Shown here one piece after another: positions 1-7,943 of a stretch of DNA of 21,202 bases. Each line of letters begins with the position of its first letter. The first letter of the stretch is position 1. A model generated the notes under the pieces. The model ran no database searches. It saw only the letters and a list, made by a program, of their open reading frames with translations, and had not been told where the DNA came from. Origin of the DNA: CAIOSQ01 sp964434345 (GTDB lineage Bacteria > Pseudomonadota > Alphaproteobacteria > CACIAM-22H2); assembly GCA_964434345.1 (NCBI GenBank), contig CAYSUY010000055.1, positions 1 to 21,202 of the forward strand, written 5' to 3'. The position numbers and the translations under genes are program-made.

Positions 1-989
1 AGATGTCGAAGTCCCTGGGCAACGTCGTCTCGCCGCAGGAGGTGGTCGACAAGCTGGGCGCCGACATCCTGCGCCTGTGGGTGGTGTCGTCCGACTACTC
101 CGACGACCTGCGCATCGGACCCGAGATCCTGAAGCAGCAGGCGGAGGTCTACCGCCGGCTGCGCAACACGCTGCGGTATCTGCTGGGCGCGCTGAAAGGC
201 TACACCCCGGACGAGCGCGTGCCCGAGGCCGAACTGCCGGAACTCGAGCGCTTCGTGCTGCATCGCCTCTGCGAACTCGACGCCGCGCTGAAGCAGGCCA
301 ACGCGACCTACGAGTTCAACCCGTTCTTCGCCGCGCTGCATAATTTCTGCGCGGTGGACCTGTCGGCCTTCTACTTCGACATCCGCAAGGACGCGCTCTA
401 CTGCGACCATCCGCATGCTGCGCGTCGGCGCGCGACGCGCAGCACGATGGCCACGGTGTTCGACTGCATCCTGCGCTGGATGGCGCCCGTGCTGTGCTTC
501 ACGGCCGAGGAGGCCTGGCTCGCCCTGCATCCCGGCGAGGAGTCGAGCGTGCACCTCGAGCTCTTCCCGGAGATCCCGGCCGCCTGGCGCGACGAGGCGC
601 TGGCGACGAAATGGCGTGCCGTGCGCGATCTGCGTCGTGTCGTCACCGGGTGCCTCGAGAAGGCGCGCGAGCGCAAGCAGATCGGCTCGAGCCTCCAGGC
701 CGCGCCGACCCTGCATGTGACCGCGGAGGCGGCGGCGGTTCTCGCGGGTCTCGATCTCGACGAGATCTTCATCACCTCCGGCCATCGTCTCGAGACGGGC
801 GAGGTGCCGGCGGGGGACGATCTGTTCCGCCTGCCCGACGTGCCGCAGGCCGCGGCGGCATTTCGCGCGGCGGAGGGCGAAAAATGCCAGCGCTGCTGGA
901 AGGTCCTGCCCGAGGTCGGCACGCATGCGCATCACAGGATGCTCTGCCTGCGCTGCGCCGATGCGGTCGATCGCACCCGGGCGGGCTGA
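1..989 (+). CDS. ileS: Isoleucyl-tRNA synthetase, C-terminal part (5' end outside window)
   Basis: This is the 3' part of the class I synthetase that charges tRNA-Ile in the cytoplasm. The first bases are the end of a Lys codon followed by MSKSLGN, so the window starts inside the KMSKS ATP-binding loop; the ATG at 3 is internal and not a start. The visible 328 residues hold the end of the catalytic core, the helical anticodon-binding domain (about residues 80-250) and a C-terminal zinc-binding domain with Cys295, Cys298, Cys315 and Cys318 in two CxxC pairs. That zinc knuckle is typical of the eubacterial type of IleRS. lspA follows after 3 bp, a neighbourhood conserved in many proteobacteria. 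The missing part should be roughly 600 residues upstream. Identity is essentially certain. Confidence 0.97.
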   Translation, partial: MSKSLGNVVSPQEVVDKLGADILRLWVVSSDYSDDLRIGPEILKQQAEVYRRLRNTLRYLLGALKGYTPDERVPEAELPELERFVLHRLCELDAALKQANATYEFNPFFAALHNFCAVDLSAFYFDIRKDALYCDHPHAARRRATRSTMATVFDCILRWMAPVLCFTAEEAWLALHPGEESSVHLELFPEIPAAWRDEALATKWRAVRDLRRVVTGCLEKARERKQIGSSLQAAPTLHVTAEAAAVLAGLDLDEIFITSGHRLETGEVPAGDDLFRLPDVPQAAAAFRAAEGEKCQRCWKVLPEVGTHAHHRMLCLRCADAVDRTRAG

Positions 990-992
990 GCG

Positions 993-1499
993 ATGCTGCG
1001 CCCCGGGCTCGCCCTCGCCGCGGCAGTGGCGGTCGCCGACCAGGCGACCAAATGGGCGGCGTTCACGGGGCTCACCGGGCTCGCCTTCTGGGACCCGGCG
1101 CCGGATCCCCTGCCGCGCGTGCCGGGCGTCGAGGTGACCGGGTTCTTCAACCTCGTCACGGTGTGGAATTTCGGGGTCAGCTTCGGGATGTTCAACCGCG
1201 GTTCGGACGAGGCGGCCTGGGTCCTTGCCCTGGTCGCCGCGGCGATCACGGCGGCGCTGGTGGTCTGGTTGCGCTCCGCGCCGAACCGTCTGGTGGCCGC
1301 GGCGTTGGGCGCGGTGATCGGTGGCGCCGTCGGCAACGTGATCGACAGGCTGAGATTCGGCGCCGTGTTCGACTTCCTCGACGTCCACGCCGCCGGCTGG
1401 CACTGGCCGGCCTTCAACGTGGCGGACGCGGCGATCGCGATCGGGGTCGGGCTCCTGCTGCTCGATGCCTTGTTCGCGCCCAAGCCCTCGGCTAAATAA
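993..1499 (+). CDS. lspA: Lipoprotein signal peptidase (signal peptidase II)
   Basis: LspA is the inner-membrane aspartyl protease that removes the signal peptide of prolipoproteins after diacylglyceryl transfer. The 168-residue length is normal. The two catalytic aspartates are visible as Asp118 in GNVIDR and Asp145 in FNVADA, and the N-terminal DQATK motif (from Asp16) is also conserved. Four hydrophobic segments lie at about residues 5-15, 73-93, 101-115 and 143-160. It starts 3 bp after the ileS stop and is clearly in the same transcript. The next gene encodes a lipoprotein, which would be a substrate of this enzyme. The stretch at residues 30-48, between the first membrane segment and the NxxxxxNxGxxF region, is slightly long, but nothing essential is missing. 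Confidence 0.97.
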   Translation: MLRPGLALAAAVAVADQATKWAAFTGLTGLAFWDPAPDPLPRVPGVEVTGFFNLVTVWNFGVSFGMFNRGSDEAAWVLALVAAAITAALVVWLRSAPNRLVAAALGAVIGGAVGNVIDRLRFGAVFDFLDVHAAGWHWPAFNVADAAIAIGVGLLLLDALFAPKPSAK

Positions 1500-1504
1500 A
1501 GGGC

Positions 1505-2080
1505 ATGGTCCAGCGTATCCACATCGTTTCGGTCGCACTCCTGGCGCTCGCGCTCGGCGGATGCGGCGAGGCGCGCAAGGCGATCGGCTGGGACAAGAAC
1601 CCGCCCGACGAATTCCGTGTCGTCACCCGCGCCCCGCTCTCGGTGCCGCCCGAATTCGGGTTGCGGCCGCCGACCCCCGGCGCCCCCCGGCCCCAGGAAG
1701 GCTCGACCACCGATCAGGCGCGCAATGCGGTCACCGGCAATCGCACGGCGAGTGCCGGCCGCGCGGCGCCTGCGGCGACGGCGGTGTCGCGCCAGAGCCC
1801 GGGCGAGAGCGCGCTGCTCGCCCGCGCCGGTGCCGATCGCGCCGACCCCGCCATCCGGACGACCGTCGACCGCGAGGCGGCCGCGCTGTCGGATGCGGAT
1901 CGCAGCTTCACCGACAAGCTGGTCTTCTGGCGCCAGTCCGAGCCGCCTGGCACGGTCGTGGATGCGGAGCGAGAGGCCAAGCGGTTGCGCGAGAACCAGG
2001 CCCTGGGTCGTGCGACGACCGAGGGCGACACGCCGATCATCCGTCGCCGTCAGCGCGGCCTCTTCGAGGGGCTTTTCTGA
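1505..2080 (+). CDS. DUF3035 / BamF-like outer-membrane lipoprotein
   Basis: This is a 191-residue lipoprotein. The first 19 residues form a signal peptide with a hydrophobic core, and the lipobox LGGC ends at Cys20, the predicted lipidated residue. The mature part is rich in Pro, Ala and Arg and appears largely disordered. It carries the DUF3035 hallmark early on: a stretch around residues 32-55 reading PPDEFRVVTRAPL followed by VPPEFGLRPP. In alphaproteobacteria DUF3035 proteins are described as BamF, an accessory lipoprotein of the outer-membrane beta-barrel assembly complex, and they often sit directly after lspA, as here (5 bp gap). The family assignment is made from the motif by eye; the BamF role is taken from the family and is not visible in the sequence. 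Confidence 0.85.
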   Translation: MVQRIHIVSVALLALALGGCGEARKAIGWDKNPPDEFRVVTRAPLSVPPEFGLRPPTPGAPRPQEGSTTDQARNAVTGNRTASAGRAAPAATAVSRQSPGESALLARAGADRADPAIRTTVDREAAALSDADRSFTDKLVFWRQSEPPGTVVDAEREAKRLRENQALGRATTEGDTPIIRRRQRGLFEGLF

Positions 2081-2122
2081 GGTGGGCGGGGGCCGCGCCT
2101 TGCCGCGCGGCGGCGGCGCGAC

Positions 2123-3478
2123 ATGTCTGACGGCATGACCTCTTCGCGTCTCCCCTCCCGGCTCCTTGCGGGCCTTGCCCTCTGTCTGCTCGTGCTCTCC
2201 GCAGCGCGGGCACAGGTCTTCCACCCCGTCACATTCACCCTCGGCAACGGCCTCCAGGTCGTCGTGGTCGAGAACCGGCGCGCGCCCATCGTCACGCACA
2301 TGGTCTGGTACCGCGCCGGCGCCGCCGACGAACCGCCGGGCAAATCGGGTATCGCCCATTTCCTCGAACACCTGATGTTCAAGGGGACCGAGCGCCTGGC
2401 GCCGGGCGAGTTTTCGCGCATCGTGGCGCGCCAGGGTGGCCGCGACAACGCCTTCACCAGCTGGGACTACACCGGCTATGTCCAGACCATCGCCCGCGAC
2501 CGGCTCGGCCTCGTGATGGAGATGGAGGCCGACCGCATGGTCAATCTGCGCCTCGCCGAGGACATCGTGGCCACCGAGCGCGACGTCATCCTCGAGGAAC
2601 GCCGCCAGGTCGTCGAGAACGTCCCGGGCGCGCGGCTGCGCGAGCAGATGAACGCGGCGATGTTCCTCAACCATCCCTATGGGCGGCCGATCATCGGCTG
2701 GGCGCACGAGATACGCGCCCTGACCCGCGCCGACGCGCTCGACTGGTACAAGACCTGGTATGCGCCCAACAACGCGGTGCTGATCGTCGCGGGCGACGTC
2801 TCCGCGCCCGAGGTCCGGGCCCTCGCCGAGACCCATTACGGGCCCATCGCGGCGCGTCCCGTTCCGGTGCGCAGCCGGCTCGCGGAGCCCGAGCCGCAGG
2901 CGGCGCGGCGGGTCGTATTGAAGGACGAGCGGGTGCGCCAGCCCAGCCTGACGCGCGCCTATCTCGCGCCGAGTGCCCAGCGCGGCGACACCGTGCACGC
3001 CTACCCGCTGGAGGTCCTCGCCTCCGTCATCGGCGCGCAGTCGGGGCGGATCTATCGCGCCCTCGTCATGGACCGGCAGCTCGCCGTGTCCGCCGGGGCC
3101 GGCTACGGCTCCGACGCGTTCGACCTCACGACGTTTTCCTTCTATGCGAGCCCGCGGCCGGGGATCGATATCCAGGTCCTCGAGACGGCGCTGGACGAGG
3201 AGATCGCAGCCTTGCTGCGCGACGGCATCGACGCGGCGGACGTGGCGCGGGCCCAGTCCCGCCTGCGCGACGGGGCGATCCTGGCGCGCGACCCGCTCGG
3301 GGCCGCGCCGCGATCGATCGGCAATGAACTGATGACCGGAAAGAGCATCGAAGAGGGAGAGGCCTGGCCGGCGCGGATCGCGGCGGTCACCGTGGCCGAG
3401 GTGAATGCGGCGGCACGCGCGGTGTTGCAGGAGCGCCGCAGCGTCACGGGCCTGCTGCTGCCGGAGACACGGCCGTGA
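2123..3478 (+). CDS. M16 family zinc metallopeptidase, catalytic subunit
   Basis: This is a periplasmic M16B (pitrilysin/processing-peptidase-like) zinc protease of 451 residues. A signal peptide covers about residues 1-30 with a hydrophobic LAGLALCLLVL core and an ARA-Q cleavage site. The inverted zinc motif HFLEH is present (His79, Glu82 catalytic, His83), and the third ligand should be Glu152 or Glu159 in the ERDVILEE stretch. The C-terminal half lacks the usual R...GLxYxV substrate-binding signature, reading DRQLAVSAGAGYG instead. That signature is intact in the next gene, whose GTG start overlaps this stop by 4 bp, so the two probably form an active/inactive heterodimer. An internal ATG at 2135 is an alternative start that keeps the whole signal peptide. 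The substrate is unknown. Confidence 0.93.
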   Translation: MSDGMTSSRLPSRLLAGLALCLLVLSAARAQVFHPVTFTLGNGLQVVVVENRRAPIVTHMVWYRAGAADEPPGKSGIAHFLEHLMFKGTERLAPGEFSRIVARQGGRDNAFTSWDYTGYVQTIARDRLGLVMEMEADRMVNLRLAEDIVATERDVILEERRQVVENVPGARLREQMNAAMFLNHPYGRPIIGWAHEIRALTRADALDWYKTWYAPNNAVLIVAGDVSAPEVRALAETHYGPIAARPVPVRSRLAEPEPQAARRVVLKDERVRQPSLTRAYLAPSAQRGDTVHAYPLEVLASVIGAQSGRIYRALVMDRQLAVSAGAGYGSDAFDLTTFSFYASPRPGIDIQVLETALDEEIAALLRDGIDAADVARAQSRLRDGAILARDPLGAAPRSIGNELMTGKSIEEGEAWPARIAAVTVAEVNAAARAVLQERRSVTGLLLPETRP

Positions 3479-4824
3479 TCCGGCGCGCGGTCATGCCGCT
3501 GCTTCTGGTCCTCGCGATCATCGTCGGCGCGCTTCAGCCGGCGCGGGCCATGGACATCATGCGCGTCGTGTCGCCGGGCGGCATCGTCGCGTGGCTGGTC
3601 CGGGATACGACGCTGCCGCTGCTCGCACTCCAGTTCCGGTTCCGCGGCGGCACTGCCGCCGAGCCCGCCGAACGGGCCGGTGTCGGGCGGTTCGCCATCG
3701 ACCTGCTCGACGAGGGCGCCGGCGACCTCGACGCGACCGCCTTCGCACAGGCGCTGGAAGAGCGCGCGATCACGCTCGACATCTCGGCCGGCGGCGACAA
3801 CATCGGCGGCGGCCTGCGGGTGCTCGACACGCATCGCGACCAGGGGGCCGACTTGCTGCGGCTGATGCTGACCGCACCGCGCTTCGACGCCGCCGCGATC
3901 GAACGGGTGCGCGCGCGGCTTCTGGCCGGCTATGCGCGCGAGGCGGAGGAGCCGCGCGCGCTGCTGCGCCGGACCTTCCAGCGGCTCGCCATCGGCGAGC
4001 ATCCCTACACGGTGCCGCTCGCGGCGGAGATCGCCGGCACCAAGGCCGCGACGCAGGAGGATCTGCGCCGCTTCGTCGCCGCACGGCTGGCGCGCGACAA
4101 CCTGACCGTCGGCGCGGTCGGCAACATCGATGCGGCCGAGCTCGGCGCGCTGCTCGATCGCGTCTTCGGCGGCCTGCCCGCCACATCGGCGCCGTATGCG
4201 GTGCCGGAGGCGCGCATGCGTCTCGACGGACCGCGCACGGTCGTCGTGCCGCGCGCGCTGCCGCAGGCGCTCAAGATGTTCGGCGCCCCGGGGATCAACC
4301 GCGCGGATCCGGACTGGTTCGCGGCCCAACTCGTCAACTACGTACTGGGCGGCGGCGGCTTCAATTCGCGGCTGATGACCGAACTGCGCGAGAAGCGCGG
4401 CCTGACCTATGGCGTGTCGACCATGATCTCCGTGCCCGATCACGGCGCGCTGATGATCGGCAGCTTCTCGACCGAGACGGCGCGTGCCGCGGAGGCGCTC
4501 GCGCTGGTCCGGGCGGAGTGGCGTCGCATGGCGGAGGAGGGACCGGACGCCGAGGAACTGGAGAACGCCAAGGCCTATCTCACCGGATCCTTCCCGCTCG
4601 GGCTGGATTCGAGCACCTCGGTGGCGCGGCTTCTGGTCGCCCTGCAGTACGACGGCCTCGGCATCGATTATGTCGCGCGGCGCGATGCGCTGATCCGCGG
4701 CGTGACCCTTGACGATGCCCGTCGCGTCGCGCGCCGATTGCTGGGCGGGCCGGAGATGCTGACGGTCATCGTCGGCGCCGTCGAAGGACTTCCCGACGCG
4801 GTGATCCAGAAGACCGTGCCGTGA
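3475..4824 (+). CDS. M16 family peptidase-like protein, non-catalytic partner subunit
   Basis: This is a 449-residue M16B homologue with a GTG start overlapping the previous stop (GTGA). Residues 1-25 look like a signal peptide (LLLVLAIIVGAL core, cleavage near QPARA-M). At the place where the HxxEH zinc motif should be, the sequence reads RFAIDLLDEG (from Arg72), so no zinc site or catalytic Glu exists here. In contrast, the C-terminal half keeps the classic GGGGFNSRL ... LREKRGLTYGVST signature, whose Arg and Tyr bind substrate in the inactive half of two-subunit M16B proteases. This complements the preceding subunit, which has the zinc site but not this signature. It is translationally coupled to mutL as well, again through GTGA. 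The active/inactive pairing is known for bacterial M16B enzymes and for mitochondrial processing peptidase. Confidence 0.93.
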   Translation: MIRRAVMPLLLVLAIIVGALQPARAMDIMRVVSPGGIVAWLVRDTTLPLLALQFRFRGGTAAEPAERAGVGRFAIDLLDEGAGDLDATAFAQALEERAITLDISAGGDNIGGGLRVLDTHRDQGADLLRLMLTAPRFDAAAIERVRARLLAGYAREAEEPRALLRRTFQRLAIGEHPYTVPLAAEIAGTKAATQEDLRRFVAARLARDNLTVGAVGNIDAAELGALLDRVFGGLPATSAPYAVPEARMRLDGPRTVVVPRALPQALKMFGAPGINRADPDWFAAQLVNYVLGGGGFNSRLMTELREKRGLTYGVSTMISVPDHGALMIGSFSTETARAAEALALVRAEWRRMAEEGPDAEELENAKAYLTGSFPLGLDSSTSVARLLVALQYDGLGIDYVARRDALIRGVTLDDARRVARRLLGGPEMLTVIVGAVEGLPDAVIQKTVP

Positions 4825-6638
4825 TCCGCCGGCTGCCCGACACGCTGGTCAACCAGATCGCCGCCGGCGAGGTGATCGAGCGGCCCGCCGCGGCCCTCAA
4901 GGAAATCGTCGAGAACGCGATCGACGCCGGCGCGCGACGCATCGACATCACGCTGTCCGAGGCCGGCAAGGCGGCGATCGTCGTCGCGGATGACGGCCGC
5001 GGCATGGACCGCGCGGATCTGGAACTGGCGGTCGAACGCCATGCGACCTCCAAGCTGCCCGCCGACGACCTGACCGCGATCGCCAGCTTCGGCTTCCGTG
5101 GCGAGGCCCTGCCGTCGATCGGCGCGGTCGCGCGGCTCGCGATCACGAGCCGCGCCGCCGGCGCGCGCGAGGCCTGGAGCATCCGCGTAGAGGGCGGTGC
5201 GCGGCGACTGGCCGAGCCGGCGGCGCATGGCGCGGGCACCCGGGTCGAGATCCGCGACCTGTTCTTCGCCACGCCCGCGCGACTCAAATTCCTCAAGGGC
5301 GACCGCGCCGAGGTGGCCGCCTGTGTCGACGCCGTGGAACGCCTCGCGATGGCGAACCCGGCGATCGCCTTCTCCGTGGTCGCCGATGGGCGGCAGGTCC
5401 TGCGCCTCGCCGCGCTGCCTGGCGGCGGCGATGCGGCGCGGCTGGAGCGGCTTTCCGCCGTGATCGATCGCGACTTCTTCGACAACGCTCTGGTGATCGC
5501 CGCCGAGCGCGACGGCGTCCGTCTGAGCGGACATGCGAGCCTGCCGACCTTCCATCGCGCCACGGCGCAGATGCAGTATCTCTTCGTCAACGGTCGGCCA
5601 GTGCGCGATCGTCTTCTCGCCGGCGCCGTGCGCGGTGCCTATGCGGATTTCCTCGCCCGCGATCGCCACCCCGTCGTCGCGCTGTTCGTCGACCTGCCGC
5701 CCGACGAGGTCGACGTGAACGTCCATCCGGCCAAGGCCGAAGTCCGTTTCCGCGATTCCGGGCTCGTGCGCGGACTGGTGGTCGGTGCCCTCAAGCATGC
5801 GCTGGCCGAGGCCGGGTTCCGGGCCGCCACCACGCCGGGGCTGGAGGCGCTGGGCGCCTTCCGTCCCGGCCACGTGCCGCCGCAGCGTCCGGGCTTGGGC
5901 GAGAGCGCGGCGGCGTTCGCCTTCCAGGCGCCGCTCGCCTCCTTCGCCCCGGCGGCGCGCGCGCTGCCCGGTGCGCCCGTGTCCACTGCGCCCGGTGTCG
6001 CGTGGACGCAGCCGGCCGCGGCGTCAGCTCCGCAGGCCAGCGACGAGGCGCCGGTGGAGTTTCCGCTCGGCGTCGCGCGCGCCCAACTCTTCGAGACCTA
6101 TATCGTCGCCCAGGCCGGCGACCGGATGGTGATCGTCGACCAGCACGCCGCGCATGAGCGGCTGGTCTATGAGCGCATCAAGGCCGCGCTGGCGAACGAC
6201 GGGGTGAAGCGCCAGATGCTCCTGATCCCCGAGATCGTCGAGATGGACGAGGCGCGCGCCGACCGGCTGCTCGCCCATGCCGACGCGTTCGGGCGCCTTG
6301 GCCTGTCGATCGAGGGCTTCGGCCGCGGCGCGATCGCCGTGCGCGAGGTACCTGCCCTGCTCGGCTCCGTCGACGCAGCCGGCCTGGTCCGCGATCTCGC
6401 CGACGAACTCGAGGAGCATGGCGACGCGCTCGCGCTCGACGATCGCCTCGCGGAGATCTGTTCGACCATGGCCTGCCATGGCAGCGTGCGCGCCGGCCGG
6501 CGTCTGGGTGCCGAGGAGATGAACGCGCTGCTGCGGCAGATGGAGGCGACGCCCCATTCCGGCCAGTGCAACCATGGCCGCCCGACCTACGTCGAATTGC
6601 GGCTGGCGGATATCGAGAAGCTCTTCGGCCGGCGCTGA
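4821..6638 (+). CDS. mutL: DNA mismatch repair protein MutL, endonuclease type
   Basis: MutL is a 605-residue GHKL ATPase that links MutS recognition of mismatches to strand incision. The N-terminal ATPase motifs are all visible: ENAIDAGA (31-37, catalytic Glu31), DDGRGM (57-62), ATSKL (75-79) and GFRGEAL (91-97). A Pro/Ala-rich linker of about 75 residues (about 335-410) leads to the C-terminal dimerisation domain. That domain carries the endonuclease metal motif DQHA(x2)E(x4)E at Asp440-Glu451, plus ACHGSVRAG (551-559), CNHGRP (583-588) and the terminal LFGRR. An intrinsic nicking activity fits a lineage without MutH and Dam-directed repair. The start is GTG, overlapping the preceding M16 stop by 4 bp. 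Alternative starts inside are unlikely because the conserved IRRLPDTLVNQIAAGEV begins at residue 2. Confidence 0.97.
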   Translation: MIRRLPDTLVNQIAAGEVIERPAAALKEIVENAIDAGARRIDITLSEAGKAAIVVADDGRGMDRADLELAVERHATSKLPADDLTAIASFGFRGEALPSIGAVARLAITSRAAGAREAWSIRVEGGARRLAEPAAHGAGTRVEIRDLFFATPARLKFLKGDRAEVAACVDAVERLAMANPAIAFSVVADGRQVLRLAALPGGGDAARLERLSAVIDRDFFDNALVIAAERDGVRLSGHASLPTFHRATAQMQYLFVNGRPVRDRLLAGAVRGAYADFLARDRHPVVALFVDLPPDEVDVNVHPAKAEVRFRDSGLVRGLVVGALKHALAEAGFRAATTPGLEALGAFRPGHVPPQRPGLGESAAAFAFQAPLASFAPAARALPGAPVSTAPGVAWTQPAAASAPQASDEAPVEFPLGVARAQLFETYIVAQAGDRMVIVDQHAAHERLVYERIKAALANDGVKRQMLLIPEIVEMDEARADRLLAHADAFGRLGLSIEGFGRGAIAVREVPALLGSVDAAGLVRDLADELEEHGDALALDDRLAEICSTMACHGSVRAGRRLGAEEMNALLRQMEATPHSGQCNHGRPTYVELRLADIEKLFGRR

Positions 6639-6644
6639 GCGCCG
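6630..6644 (+). terminator. Short GC hairpin over the mutL stop codon (possible terminator)
   Basis: CGGCGC, a TGA loop and GCGCCG form a perfect 6-bp stem. The loop is the mutL stop codon itself. No T-tract follows, and only 12 bp separate mutL from the convergent phosphatase gene, so this is at best a weak bidirectional pause or terminator signal. In DNA of this GC content it could also occur by chance. Confidence 0.2.
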
Positions 6645-6650
6645 CCCGCC

Positions 6651-7649
6651 TCACGCCCAGCGCACGCCGAGATAGGTGCGATCGTCGGCCTTCACCGCGC
6701 CGAGCGTGCCCTTGACGCTGGCATAGCCGCCGAGCTTCGACGGGTCCTCCCGCTCGACCGCCTCGAAGGCGCGCTCCCACGCATCGACACCGAACCCGTC
6801 GCCGGGCCGGAAATAGCCGTCGCTGTACAGTTCGACGCAGGCGAGCCCCGTGCGCGGCACGATTTCGTGGTGCACGAGGCCAGCCGGGACATCGAAGCCG
6901 TCGAGGCAGGAATAGCCGAGCGGCGAGACGGCGTTGTTCTGGTAGCCGCCCTGCGCGTTGACGATGCCGCCGCGCACCAGGGCGAGGATGTCGGCCGCGG
7001 GCAGATGCGGCATGGCGTGCGCGGCCGCAGCGCGCGCCTCGGCTTCGATCGCCGCGAGGTCGGCCCGATCGAGCACCCCTTCGAGCCCGGCGGGGTCCTG
7101 ACCGGTCCCGCCCCAGGCGACGCGACGCGACAGGGTCTCGCGCCGGGCAAGCTCGTCGCTGCGCGCGGCGATGCGCGTCCAGGCCACCCGCCGTGTCGTC
7201 GCGGTGACGCGGTCGAGATCCTTGTCGAGCCGGAGGTCGCGCGCGCAGCCAAGACGTATGCCGCTGTCGCCGACAAGGAGCAGTTCGAGCGCGTCGGAGC
7301 GCTCGAGCACCAGCGCCAGCGTCGCCGAAAAGCGCCGGTTGGTGTCGCGGTGCGCGGCCTCCAGCGTCCCATGGCGGGCATAGGCGTCGGCAATGGCGGC
7401 CGTCAGCGGCGCGATCAGCGCGCGGGCGTCGCCGGGCCAGCCCTCGCGCCGTCCCAGCGTCGCTTCCAGCGTCTCCTTGACGAGGACGGCGCCGTACTGG
7501 CCGGCGAGCATGCCGTCGTAGCGCGTGCCGAGCCTGTCGGTCACCCCGTCGATCACCGCGTAGGCGCGACCCGGAAGCACCACGAAACGATCCTCGTTGG
7601 CCTCCGGCCGCGCGGGATCCTTGCCCTCTGAAAATGCCTCTATGCGCAT
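6651..7649 (-). CDS. PP2C-like (PPM) serine/threonine phosphatase domain protein
   Basis: This is a 332-residue soluble protein with a PPM/PP2C fold signature. Metal-binding acidic residues appear in order: NEDRF (Glu19, Asp20), AVIDGVTD (Asp34, Gly35), the FSATLALVLERSDALELL beta strands leading to VGDSGI (126-131), YSDGY (Asp277) and DDRTYL (Asp322, Asp323) near the C-terminus. PPM enzymes dephosphorylate phospho-Ser or phospho-Thr with two Mn or Mg ions. An insert of about 115 residues (about 150-265) of Ala/Arg-rich helices separates the GD and SDG motifs, more than in a minimal PP2C. No kinase or regulatory partner lies beside it, so the substrate cannot be inferred. It is convergent with mutL (12 bp) and diverges from the phasin-like gene across a 294-bp gap. 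Confidence 0.75.
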   Translation of the reverse strand: MRIEAFSEGKDPARPEANEDRFVVLPGRAYAVIDGVTDRLGTRYDGMLAGQYGAVLVKETLEATLGRREGWPGDARALIAPLTAAIADAYARHGTLEAAHRDTNRRFSATLALVLERSDALELLLVGDSGIRLGCARDLRLDKDLDRVTATTRRVAWTRIAARSDELARRETLSRRVAWGGTGQDPAGLEGVLDRADLAAIEAEARAAAAHAMPHLPAADILALVRGGIVNAQGGYQNNAVSPLGYSCLDGFDVPAGLVHHEIVPRTGLACVELYSDGYFRPGDGFGVDAWERAFEAVEREDPSKLGGYASVKGTLGAVKADDRTYLGVRWA

Positions 7650-7830
7650 GACGCGGCGGAACGTGGACGGCAGCGCGCTGCTTGTAAAGCGCGAACCAGT
7701 CGCCGCTATACGAGGGGCTACGATGTGTGGGTACCCTCAATTTCCGCGATTCGGTGCGACTACGGGGGCGGTCTAAACCGGATTGGAGCAGTCTCTCTCA
7801 GCACGGGTTTGGCGTGACCATGCCTGCGGA

Positions 7831-7847
7831 TCAATAGTCCCTATTGA
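7831..7847. promoter_or_regulatory. Perfect inverted repeat, possible operator
   Basis: TCAATAG and CTATTGA are perfect 7-bp arms around a 3-bp TCC spacer. An AT-rich palindrome of this quality is unlikely by chance in such GC-rich DNA. It is located about 27 bp upstream of a sigma54-like promoter and about 97 bp upstream of the phasin-like start, which suits an operator or activator site. The binding protein is unknown. Confidence 0.4.
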
Positions 7848-7873
7848 AGTTATGGGAACGATTGCGCGGCAAG

Positions 7874-7889
7874 TGGCACGCGCGTCGCT
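7874..7889 (+). promoter_or_regulatory. Candidate sigma54 (-24/-12) promoter
   Basis: TGGCAC, five bases (GCGCG), then TCGCT matches the sigma54 consensus TGGCAC-N5-TTGC(A/T) with one mismatch. The essential GG (7875-7876) and GC (7887-7888) are exactly ten bases apart. Transcription would begin near 7900, giving a leader of about 45 bases before the phasin-like start. No enhancer-binding protein gene is in the window, so this rests on sequence match alone. Confidence 0.35.
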
Positions 7890-7943
7890 ACCGATGCCGG
7901 GCCGCACCGATTGTGCCGCCAGGGCAAAACCGGGGGGGACTTC

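Larger units (their letters stand above)
7650..7943. other. Divergent intergenic control region, visibly less GC-rich
   Basis: These 294 bp lie between the minus-strand phosphatase gene and the plus-strand phasin-like gene and show no plausible gene on either strand. The composition is visibly more AT-rich than the surrounding coding DNA. It holds a perfect dyad (7831-7847), a sigma54-like promoter (7874-7889) and a G-rich ribosome binding site just before 7944. Nothing recognisable as a riboswitch or small RNA was found in the remaining sequence. Confidence 0.6.

Noticed and set aside
932..2998. Long minus-strand open frame of 688 codons
   Set aside because: It runs antisense to lspA, the lipoprotein and the M16 gene, which have clear motifs. 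Its translation is Arg/Gly/His-rich without any domain; long antisense frames are expected at this GC content.
3142..4443. Minus-strand open frame of 433 codons
   Set aside because: Antisense to the two M16 genes, low-complexity Arg/Asp/His composition, no motif.
4668..5873. Minus-strand open frame of 401 codons
   Set aside because: Antisense to mutL and the end of the second M16 gene; no recognisable domain.
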